Shown: piece after piece, positions 12,001-22,395 of the stretch
How the letters are laid out: the number at the start of each line of letters is the position of its first letter
Position numbering within the stretch: position 1 is the first letter of the stretch
Source: Phallusia fumigata
Lineage: Eukaryota > Chordata > Ascidiacea > Phlebobranchia > Ascidiidae
Direction of reading: 5' to 3'
DNA: 38,866 bases
Assembly: GCA_008931825.1 (NCBI GenBank)
Contig: QXVZ01028778.1
Location: 1 to 38,866 of the forward strand
The notes under the pieces: model-generated
The model's database searches: none
Told to the model about the DNA's origin: nothing
Seen by the model: the letters and a program-made list of their open reading frames with translations, nothing else
Program-made: the position numbers and the translations under genes

Positions 12001-15000
12001 AGATTAAATAGGGAATTTGGGCCTTCGTAAAAAAAGTTTGCCGATCACTGCACTAGAGGGAGCTACAAATGCCTCATGCTATCTTAGTAAGAGACAACCG
12101 CAACTTAAACCACCACCCACTGAAGTTTCATATTCTATTCAACTTTACCTTCTTTTCACTAATGAAACCCTATCATCACAGACACTTTTCGTTTGTGGTG
12201 TTTGCAAGGATGCAAGTATTTGAAGAACGTTTTACTCTTTTGGAGCTAGCGGGGTAACCACGGGGGCTAAGGGGTCAAACGAAACTGATGGCACACCTAC
12301 ATGATCATATCTAACAGCTGTGAACGTTTCATCAACATACCCTAAACATTTCATTGCAAAACGACATGGAAAGCTGCAGGACATGAAAAAGAAACAAAAA
12401 AAACAGAGTGAAAACAATATGTGTTTCCCTCAGGAAGGGGACCCATAATTACATCTTATTCCTGTAAAGTGAGGGAAGGGCTAGATTACATGGGTTTATA
12501 TCCTGGATGATTTTTTATGCTTTAAAATACCAGCTCTTATTAAGTATCACATACCCCTAACAAAGCTGATTAACTACAATAAATATAAAATAGTGTTAAT
12601 ACTAAACACCACACAGCAGGATTTCTTTTTCTGTCAATAGAGATGTTTAAAGTAGAATAGCTGACTATTCCAGAATAGTTGAAAATAGAATGTCGAATCC
12701 AAGTCTTATATTAATTTTGGCAGAATGACACAGAAAATTACATGACAAACCAACAATAAAGGACTGTTTATTTAAGTTTTAAAGGGTACGCTATGCTTTC
12801 TATAACATCTCTTGTAATCAAAGGCGGTTTTCCTTTAAAAGTCTAAACAATATCAGACATGCAGTCATTACAGTTACATGTGAAGTTAATAANGTGTCTG
12901 TGTGTTGTTATTGTTCACAATCAAATTAAACACACGCGGCTTAGTATTTGCCAAAAAAGAATCGAACAGCATTGCATCGGCGCTGTTGCATGTGTGCATG
13001 TCACTTGCATCTATATTGGTTCTATTTACCCAATGTAAACGGCAAATTTGGAATCAAATTCTAAGGATTCGATATTCTACTTTGAACATCCCTATCTGTC
13101 ACAAAGATAATATTTAGCTATACCAATACTAGGTTATTGTATTGATGCAATTGTGTTGCACATCAACAGTCAATAAAAACAAAGACCACACCTTTGCAGT
13201 TTTGTCCTTGCTTGCAGTGACCAAAGTCATTTGATCTGAACTTAGTTGCATATCCTTTATCAAATTTGTGTGCTCATGAACAGAGTGGAGCAGTTCTCCT
13301 GTCTGAAAATAAAATCATTTTAATGTTGATCTTTCGTAAATTAATGACTTAAAAAACCACAATGTTCCTTTTTCCAAAGATTTTTCCAATTTCATGCTAT
13401 CCTGACACCATTTACTAATTTGAACACTAGAGGGGGTAGCAGGACAATTCCCACCAACCATCTAAGTAAAGTTTCTACCAAACTGAACAAGTATGTCGTG
13501 CTTGAAGTAAAATAATAAAAACAGTCCTAAAATAGGCTCTTCTGATAGATGTTAAACAAGGTGATTTCCATATCCCACTAACATGGGGTGTTTGGTGCGC
13601 ATTTTTTTATTACGTTATAATTACCGTCACAAAATAATATGTAGATCAGTAGAAATTATTGGGTTGTGGTGCTCAGTCAGCTTAACAAACACTAGTCAAG
13701 GTGTGCCTACTCCAACCTTTTTTTTAGATAATGCAGCGAAAAATCAAACTACAACAAAAACTGCTGTTCCTGTTATTCGTAAATTGAAATCTATACAGTA
13801 TTTTAAAATCTAATAAGCTATATTACTTTAAGATCCCAGTGTGCCATAGTTCCATCATCATGTCCAGTAATGAGATATTCATTCAGTGCTCCCCATAAAG
13901 AACACATTGGTTTTGACATTTCCTTTGTGTCAAGAACAAAACTTAAGGCAGGTTCTCCATCACCTGGAATAAAGCTTGTGTTGTAAAAAAAATCATTAAG
14001 CGCGTTGCAAATTGTGTTTTACTTGGACTGGTCAATTCTGTGTTTAGCCTTTTAGTTTGGCACATAACAAACTAAACAAACTTTTCATCACTGACCAAAC
14101 GCAAAAAAAAGGATCACAATTAGTGCAGGGGCATGTACAAGGGAAAAATCTATTTACAGTTCCAATCTAAAAAAGGTTGAGTAATTAATTGTTGCAATAG
14201 TCAAAGACAAATCAGTAATCCAATGCTTTTTCCTTCTTTCCCTTTTCAAATACTTAGTGAACACAAAAAATGCTGCTCGAATACTAAACTGGCATCCAGA
14301 AATAAAAAGAACACTAAACCATGTGATATTTGTGAAAAAATGAACAACCGTAAATAAGAATTTTTTGGCAGTGAAAGTGTTATGTACCATACATAGATAT
14401 TTATGTGCAGTTGTAAAGTAAAATGTGGAAGCTCACCAGGTTCCCTGATATCATACACAGAAATCCTTGGCTCATGCTTCATTTGTCGATCTGTTGTGTG
14501 ATTAATCATGTTTCCACAGTAGCTGAAGTTACAGCTTCTGACTGAAGATTTCGTTTCCCATGTATTTAGACAAACACCTAAACAATAAAATGTGCCCATA
14601 AACTGCTTGACCAGTACTACAGAATAATTGACAAAAATAAGTTGTGCCAAATATAAGAATATCAAAGAGCTGCCAAGTGAGTGGAAGGGTCGGTACTATT
14701 GTTTTGTGATTAAGGTGTGGGTTTAAATCTTGTCTCAGACTCCTGTGTTATTGGAGCAAGAAATCTGAGTAAGCACTGCCACCCAAGCTGATTACGATGA
14801 CCAAACTTAAAAAAAAAACTTAAAAGTTTCAAATGTCTTAATGGAAATTGAAGGAAACAGACAGCTTGACGGCAGACTGAGCGTTCTTGTTGCATTTGAG
14901 GCAGTGTTGTTACATAAGGATACCAATTAAACAAAGATCATAAAATAAAAATCTCTATTGTGTATTGAGGAAAAACCCCACCGGTTTTAATTTAAACCAT

Positions 15001-15845
15001 CTACCAACAAACTATTACCTGTTTCGCAATCCCACAGTTTGCAAGACAAATCTGCGGAACCAGTTAAAAGTTTCGTTGAATCCCAATTGCAGTCAACTGC
15101 CCAAACTGTTCCACGATGTCCATCATACGATCCTAACCTGATGAAAAAATGTGAATGCGTAAATTACCTTTCATCCCAATATATGGATTATATGAGAATG
15201 TGGACAAAGTTTAACTTGGATTAGCAAAATTAATTACAAAATTCAGATACATGCGAAGTATCAAGCGAACCAAGTAGACCGGTAGTTTTCGGAAACACCA
15301 GAACCTGCTTGTGTAACACACTTGAATGCCAGTCTGCAGAGTATGGCAGCCGCATGTGGGATATTTCGGTCCTGCACGCCCGAGATCTCGGGGGGAACTG
15401 CCATATTCTGCAGACTGGCTTGAATGAACTATTGAAAGGGGAATCGCCCACCATACCATTTTTGAAAGACCCGTATCAGGCTGCTTATCATTACAGAACT
15501 TATGTACCACACATTTGGAGAAGCAACAACATACCTTTCCCCATTGATTGTATACCAAACATTGGGAGTAGCATCTTTTGCAACTGAAAATAGAAGATCT
15601 CCTTCTCGATTGTATCTGATTTGAGTTATGGCACGATCATGCCCTTGTAACATTAACGGCCTCTGTAAACATGTTAAGACAAAAAATCAGCTGACATAAT
15701 GCAAATTTTTGTAGGCAGGTGCTAAAAGTTACAGTTCAGCAGTTTCCGATTTTTTTAGAAGATAATTAACGTTTGCAAAAAATACTTCTTCGCCATCTCG
15801 AGTGCATAGGAAAACAGATACATTAAAGGTACGCACACTTACCAT
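9100..15845 (-). CDS. EIF3I: Eukaryotic translation initiation factor 3 subunit I (WD40 protein)
   Basis: Complete gene in nine exons: 15845-15843 (ATG only), 15662-15535, 15137-15019, 14577-14437, 13963-13827, 13302-13192, 10807-10718, 10400-10234 and 9181-9100 (TGA at 9102-9100). All junctions are GT-AG and phase-consistent. The product is 325 residues, equal to human eIF3i. The start reads [15 protein letters not shown], close to the animal eIF3i N-terminus. WD40 blades are recognisable: GHDRAITQ to NVWY, GHRGTVW to [24 protein letters not shown], and [13 protein letters not shown] to [11 protein letters not shown]. eIF3i is a seven-bladed beta-propeller of the eIF3 complex that helps recruit the 43S pre-initiation complex; it acts in the cytoplasm. 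Expression is expected to be housekeeping. Introns 6 and 8 are inflated by repeats; intron 2 contains a foldback. Confidence 0.96.
9345..10155 (+). repeat. Repeat family R1, copy 2, in eIF3i intron 8
   Basis: The left end (GGTGGCTTTCACCATATTGCCATTCCATATACACTA region) and right end (hairpin GTCCCCTTTGGGAAGGGGAC at 10123-10142, followed by CCATAATTA) match the other copies. The interior holds at least two tandem units of about 129 bp, marked by ACATGTTATACA at 9701 and 9830, each containing CCCATTT(T)AGGGGG and GGGGTAAC, plus a diverged third unit. No transposase frame is present, so it is non-autonomous or a composite satellite-like element. Confidence 0.7.
10040..10097 (+). repeat. Low-complexity A-rich (A)nG tract
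   Basis: Nearly pure adenine with regularly spaced guanines, lying just before the terminal hairpin of R1 copy 2. It creates a spurious poly-Phe or poly-Lys open frame on either strand and is not coding. Confidence 0.9.
10875..12450 (+). repeat. Repeat family R1, copy 3, in eIF3i intron 6, with nested insertion
   Basis: The left end (GGTGGCTTACCATATACTGACATTCCATATACACTA region) matches copy 2. The interior carries three to four degenerate tandem units spaced about 120-125 bp, near 11117, 11241, 11361 and 11488, each with an ACAATGACATG-like start and a CCCATTTTAGGGG-like core. The right end is the family hairpin (TTTCCCTCAGGAAGGGGACCC near 12423-12443). A separate hAT-like element at 11564-12050 interrupts it. 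Confidence 0.7.
11564..12050 (+). mobile_element. Non-autonomous hAT-like transposon (MITE), 487 bp
   Basis: Imperfect terminal inverted repeats start CAGTGGTTGGCAAACT on the left and, read on the minus strand from the right, CAGTGATCGGCAAACT. An exact 8-bp target duplication, CACTAGAG, flanks it at 11556-11563 and 12051-12058, diagnostic of the hAT superfamily. The inside holds GGGCCGC-rich ends typical of such elements and no transposase. It inserted into R1 copy 3 and is therefore younger than that copy. Confidence 0.88.
14660..14790 (+). repeat. tRNA-derived SINE fragment
   Basis: A degenerate RNA polymerase III B box (GGTTTAAATCTTGTC) is followed by TTATTGGAGCAAGAAATCTGAGTAAGCACTGCC. 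This resembles the common marine-invertebrate SINE arrangement, in which a B box precedes a 'gagcaagacact' motif. The A box is poor and ends are unclear. It lies in eIF3i intron 3. Confidence 0.4.
15328..15419. repeat. Near-perfect inverted repeat (foldback) in eIF3i intron 2
   Basis: A 22-base arm, GCCAGTCTGCAGAGTATGGC plus AG (15328-15349), recurs as its reverse complement with one mismatch at 15398-15419. The 48-base loop contains the palindrome CCCGAGATCTCGGG. Both outer edges carry TTGAATG. The structure could form a stable RNA hairpin in the pre-mRNA or be a small foldback transposon. No coding role is apparent. Confidence 0.75.
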
Positions 15846-17034
15846 TTACGCAGGTTGTTGTTCGTGCACTATAGAAACTTTATGGCGAAAATTTTTGTTG
15901 ATTTACACAAATTCTCGTCACTTCAAAAGCTTTCCTCCTCTGTAGTACAATGTTGAACTTCCTAATTCTTTGATTAACATTCAAGGTAAATGCCGAAGAT
16001 TTGAAATCGAGGAAAAGAACTTGTTCGCTTTAACAATTTATCACGAAATCACAAAACCTTTACGATCCCGAACCTGAACCACGAGTGCGTTTAATAATAA
16101 TGGATGAGTTCAATGTAGTTGACGTAAACCGTATGAGTTGAAAGTAAAACTTGTGTTGTTCTTTGGCATGACGCTTGTTAAAAATATGTAATAACTGTCA
16201 ATTAAGTAGACTTAGTTAATTTTATTGAGTACGGCACAAAATTGTAATAATTTTTTGTGACAAAGATCTTTGGGTGGTTGCAATACACACAGAATTGTGC
16301 TTGCTCGGTTGTTGGCTATAACCTCAACGTCTTTTCCTACGCATGAAACTTAAAATCTATGCTCCGATGAGTAAATTATTGTCAGTACCTTCAACGTACC
16401 GACAAAAATAAGGAATGTTGTTTTTTAAAACTGCAGACAGCTCGACTGCAAACACAATATAAGAACAAACAATTTAATTGTTTCCGCTACCCGATGAAAA
16501 AATTAAATAAACAAGCAAACAACAGCGATTTCGCAACACCATGTCCTTCAAATAAATATGGTTAAACACATAAATCATGAAAGTGCGGGCAAATGGACTT
16601 AATTNGTAGCAAGGATATGCATTGCCTAATTTGTTTAAGGTTTATTCTACGATTTAGCTTCGGAGACCAGGACAACATGAATTAGGTCGAATTATAAATC
16701 TAGGTCAATGTACAGTAGCACGATCATGTAAACATGCAAGGCTGTTCAGAGTATGATGAAATCGTTTTTATCAATAATTACGCGCACAAGTGTTGCAACA
16801 CTTTTAATAAACTATCTTCGACGTCAGGAACGTTTTAATTGGGAACTGTGCGATTGTCTAGACTTGCCTACTCATACTTAAAGCAAGTTGATGCCAAACA
16901 AATGTTGTTGACTTGTTTGGGAAACAGCCGCTTTGCCAATTTGTGCAGCAAGTTTTTACAATCAGAAAAACGCGGATATTTGCACATGTTAAACTTATCT
17001 AACTTGGCCGTTGCTATAATAAGTTGAACAGCTG

Positions 17035-17165
17035 AGATTTAGCCTACAATCCCAGTAAACGTTGTCGTTCTGGGTTCAAACCCTACTGCATGTTAGATTG
17101 TTCTAGCCGATGTAGACAAATATTGAAAAGGTCGGCAGTAATTCGGCATCAACTATCCTGTGGGC
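17035..17165 (+). repeat. tRNA-derived SINE-like fragment
   Basis: It contains a well-formed B box, GGGTTCAAACCCTACTGC, with preceding sequence TCCCAGTAAACGTTGTCGTTCT consistent with a tRNA-like anticodon arm. The A box is not convincing. It is likely a SINE remnant; no intact tRNA cloverleaf could be drawn. Confidence 0.35.
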
Positions 17166-20100
17166 CTGGTGTATTGCTTTTCGTATTCGATTAAACTAGA
17201 AAATGTTTTGACATTAAATACCAATCTTACAAACTGTAGTTTTCGACGCATTGTAATTTTCAGCACGCGAATGAACTCGTATCATCTCCTACAGTGATTG
17301 ACTGCTCGAACTTTATTATAGACATTATGGGTCACTTTAGGCTACGGCAACCTAATGACCCTAATAGATAGACATTATCTATTGCGCGTGAATCATACGT
17401 TTTCTGAACATAATGACTGTCAACCGTAAGAAATATATGTAGCTGTGCGTCATGGAGACACACATTTTATATCTGTTGCGGGATTTTAGCTTGCAGGTCT
17501 AATATTTGTCTGTAGTCAGGTGCTATTGAGAGAAATGACGTTGCTTAATGCATTGTTATGGTTCAGATGAACCAAATTGACTTGATGAGCTGCAAAATGT
17601 AAAAATAAACCCACTGTTTGCAATACTTTTGATGACGTAAGCAGAAAAAGCTTCCCTAGGATCCCTTCCTATTTAGCGAGCTGTGGCATGTTTGGTTTGG
17701 CAATCATGGATTCACAGTTGTAGTTCCTCAGTATAACCGGTGTGTTGCTGAACGGCGAATGATATATTTACTATTCAGCCTTATGTAAGCGTTTCCTGTG
17801 CATGCAGTTATTTAGAGAAATGAGCGCAAGGCTAAAAGCAACATACAACATTTTGCATGTGTATGTTCAGTGACAAGGTAAGCAGTTTTTGAACTGGTAT
17901 TTAGGACTTCTTTTCAAATGCATTCAGCAAAGACGATATATTAGGACATGTATGCTGGCAAAAGAAGGACATGGGGGGCTGGTTAGTTAGTTGGTCAGTT
18001 AATCCATAAGTACCTTATTTGTTTGGTTTAATTTAAATTCGTACTAGATGTTTTTAGTCTTTGAAGGTCGTAACTTCCAATTCCATAACGGGCTTGCCTT
18101 TCCTATCTCATGCTTGCTTTGCCAGCAAACAGCATAGTGCCGTTATGCCGAATCAAAGTCGGCCAATCAATTGCGTACAGCAAGGCGTAGGATAGAAGTA
18201 TAATTCAGTACCTTCACCAGCATTTTATTTGTAGTGGCACTATTAGTAACTATTGCTCGCTGATTGCAATCAAAGTGTCGTAAATGAAAGTCAATTTTCA
18301 TCCTCTTCTTTAGGCGGAAATTGCACATAGATAACGTAAAACGTATTTGTTGCATCTTGAAGGTATATAAATGCATTAAAAATTGACCAATGGGTCAACA
18401 AAATTTGGGCAGTTTTTAATAATACATCGAAATCTTATATTAACACCTTGCCACTATTTAGCGCGCTTTTTCGCCATACCATTTTGCAAAAGAGGCTGAA
18501 TACACAAAGTCGGAAAAGTTTCGAAAACTTTCCGGTAAACTTCGCTTTAAAGATTTCCCGCAAAACGAGCAATTGACAAAAGGAACAAGTTTGCACAGCC
18601 TGGAGATAAACTTTATTGTTCCACATTCATGACGTCACAGGGAGTCGTAAAAAAGTGGTAGCATTTACAAAACACGAGAGATGGACCAACGGGTTGCCTT
18701 GTTACTACAAGAGCATTGTTTTGAAGATTCGCAAGGCGGTAAAATGTAGACTTACGCTTTTTGACCTTATAAATGCTTATTCTGCCCTGATCTAATTCTA
18801 GGTGTGAGGAGAGTGCCTTAGAAAGTCAGGCGTAGCTAGGTGTACAGCACGCAGTTTGCAGACAGATCGTGCCTTGCATAGGCTTGGTGCTACTGCTGGC
18901 TGGGTGATAATTAGACTATAACCTGGTGTGAAACTAACGGCATTACTAAGGAACCAGAGAGAAATGTTTAACGAATCTGTAGCATCAAACATATTTAAGG
19001 GCAACCCTTGCGCATTTTGCAGATATTAAGATTATAAGCCAGTTGCTACAAAGTTTTGAATCGTTTTACTGAAAATTGATATTACGGGATAGCGGCTGCT
19101 ATGTGGATAGACGTCCACAAAAGTGTATTGAGGAAATAGTAAGATACATAAGTCGTCTTTTGTGGTACATTTCAAAGTACCGAGTGTTCGGTATGATTGT
19201 TTGCGGTGAAAGTAAACGCGTAATTATGAAACGAACGCAATAATAAAGCCCATGCATTTGAGACGATTTTGCTGATTGGACACAAGTATTCGTAAAACTG
19301 ATACCATCCCAATTTAGTTTAATAAAACCCACAATACGAAGTTTTGCAATACTTCGAGTTTTGAAGTGCCGCTTTCGCCCATTTTGTAACGACTTTTACA
19401 GTAAAAATCAGAAAATCCCACCTCACACGGGCTTTATATCAAATGGATCACGGGATTTGAAATGCGATATGCATTTCGCAACGCTCAGGTTACGTCAGCC
19501 CAAACCTATACAAGGGCAGATCGGGTGGCGCAAGAGGGGTAAATGAATCACAATACACGCCCTGCCAATTTCCCGACAGCGATTGCAGCTTTAACAGTTT
19601 AATACCTAGGCACAGCAGCTCCCGCGCCGTGACGCGGTAGACATGCGTCGTTGTGACGCATCTGCGTGCGCACGCCACTTAGAGGGGCGATATAACTGCG
19701 CCCGCCGTGCCAAAAAATCTATTAATCGCCCACCGTCGTTTTCAGCGCACCGGTGCTTTTGGGGTGATGAGAGGGTTATTGTTTTTGTCGCCATTTTTAA
19801 AGAGGAAGACTAGATTGCTTTTTCGAAACGTGTTGTGTTTTCTTGAAGGCTAACGCTAACCTTGCACGTGATGTGAATTTGATGGAAATTGCGCAAGACA
19901 ACTTTTGGAAATTTAAAGGTTGAAAGGTCCTCCACGCGACTTTTAAATAGCAACCGGCATGGTTACGCAACATTTTTTTGTTCTTGTTGGTTATATAACG
20001 TGAGTTGATTGGAAGCAGACAGATTGCGATTGGGGGCGTAGCGTAAGGCATTCTTTACTGAAGAAATTATCTTGGTAGTCATTACGACATGCGCAGTAGT

Positions 20101-21347
20101 ACGAAGGTGCGACTACAGTGCAGGTACTTATAAATACAATGTTAAAAAAATGGCCACGAGGTTAAACTACAGGCGTAAAGGTGTGTGTGAATGAAAGTTT
20201 TTCGGGGCACAAAAAATTAATAAATTCTTGCAAATTTTTTTTTTGAAACCTTTTCGTATATAACTCTGGAATAACGTCATAGCGGACTTTGGAGCCGAAA
20301 CCGGGGCATATGTAAGCATTTCACGTGCAGGTGGGCCGTGACACCTCAGTATGCAAAAGCCGGTGACAGAAGATGAGCTTCAGAATGCAAAAACATGGCA
20401 CCATATCACGGCGGAGGGAAGCGCAAAAGATAACGTCAACATTACAAACCGCTCTGTGCAAGCGCGTGCTGTTACACGCAACCGTTGCAATAAAACCGGG
20501 GTAAATTCTTAAGCCGGCATTTAAATGTACTTCGTTAGATCAGGTGAAAATTCTGATTTAACTAGTTTTTGCCAAGTGGCATTTTCCGTTTGTGGTGCGT
20601 CCGCGTTTCTATGTGTGTACAAGGGTGAGCAATCCGCATTGGTCGAGTTATATTTACGTGTGGTTGGTAGGCGTTTTGTCTCTTGGCGAGTATTAACACA
20701 TGATGCACAGTAATAGCGGTCGTTTGCCCAATGCCTGTAAGTGCGTTTTCAAGCAAATTTTGTGCAACCAGCCATGGCGAGCTGCAGAAAGGTACTGCGT
20801 GGCCCTGTTAGATTATCGTAACAAGTTTTACAGTTTGTTTAAGATTCTATTTTTATTGTTGTTCTCGCTGAAAATCGAGTTTTCAATTAAACTGCATCAA
20901 AGGTTTGTTGAATCTGCTGGGAATGTCTTGTCATCCCAAACCCGTGATAAAAAAATGAATTTATGAAGTTTTGCCTGAAAGCTAATTGCTCAATGCCCAA
21001 TTAATGCGAAAGCAGGCAAAAAATTAAAACGCCCAAAATATGCCGTAGCACATTGTTTTGAAAATTGTTTTCATAACACCAGCAAAGCTCTGACTCCAGA
21101 CTCAATAAGGCATCATACGTCAATCAATCTTCACAATACATGTCACCGGTAACGCATCCATTCATCCCCGTATGTCTATGGGGGAGATGAGACGCCAATA
21201 CGTCACTAGTGCCATAGATATTGGCATCGCATGCGTAGGAAGGTTCCATTTATGATTGCTGAAGTCTCAAAACAACCCGCGGTCTGTGTGATGCCATCTC
21301 GTTGACAGGTATTTAATCTCTGTGTCAAACGTTAAGAAAATCTGCCT

Positions 21348-21355
21348 TGACGTCA
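21348..21355. promoter_or_regulatory. CRE-like palindrome TGACGTCA upstream of the receptor gene
   Basis: A perfect cAMP response element core about 1 kb upstream of the receptor start codon. By established knowledge this is the CREB/ATF binding site. No function is shown here; other perfect copies occur at 18630, 23840 (coding), 26831 and 38255. Confidence 0.25.
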
Positions 21356-22395
21356 GTTCAATTTAGACTTCAAACCAGACACGAACCTGTATAGAAAGTG
21401 GTCGCTTTATTACAAAGACAACAACGGGTTGGTTTCACTTCTAACGCTGGAAGAATAAAATTTTTCCGTATGTGTCCAGTCAGATGAGAAGGAAATGCCG
21501 CAGGTTAGTGAGTTAGCGTTTACTTTTCGTCGAAGGGTTTCGTATTAACATTTCACGCATTTGCATTCAACTTAATCAATCAGTATATTGATTATGTTAA
21601 TATATATCTATAGATGCGTAAAACCTGTATTGTGGTAACTGCTTGTTTGCGAAAATAACAAAACTTTTAGGTTGCCATTAAAAACAACTAAATTGGACGT
21701 AAATGTTTCCCTGACATGGTGGTCAATTAACATTATCTTCAAACGCGGTATTAGAAAATTCCCTTCACTTGGGGCTTATTAACGTTAAAACGCAGGATTC
21801 GCGACCAATCATTTGTAAGGTAATTACTCAATTGTGTCGCGTGCGTCGCTCGCTCAATGACAATTTCATCAGGGGCAGACGAAACACAAACCACTTATTA
21901 TCATCTGCGCACCGGGTATTAGATTTTGACGTTCTTTCGATCGTTTGCTCTGAAATTAAACGTCGGGAATTTGTTTCTGTATGTGACTTGCAGGCCCTCG
22001 AAAACCCTCTTGGCTTACCCGCGTAGGAGTGTACTGAAGGAATATGAAATTGGATATTGCGATTAAACAGACTGCACTTTTATCGTATTCTGTTTTATTA
22101 ATTGCGCTAAAAAACTATTGGAATTTGCGGCCTTTTGAGCGTAGATTTTCAGCACAGCTCTGCATGGACGGCTTCGATTTATGCAGCACAGGGGTTCATT
22201 GCATTTATGTTGTTAGCTTAGTAAGATTTTAGACAAGACTAATCGCCGTTGGCAAAGGATGTTTCTACTAAAGTTTCGAGTTGTTATGAACATGTGACCA
22301 AATAGTGTGGCTGATTTTGTGCTTTATATTACTTTGTGACTCTTTGCTTTCAGAAAAAAACATAGTCTAATTTTGTTTGATCAAATAAAATCATT

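Larger units (their letters stand above)
15846..22395. other. 6.5-kb intergenic region, no supported gene
   Basis: It lies between the divergently oriented eIF3i (minus) and the receptor gene (plus). It should hold the eIF3i promoter and 5' UTR on the left and the receptor promoter on the right. No open frame has family resemblance or splice support. Contents noted: an assembly n at 16605, a SINE-like B box near 17085, a hairpin at 17325-17365, a GC-richer patch at 19480-19790, and CRE palindromes at 18630 and 21348. Confidence 0.5.
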
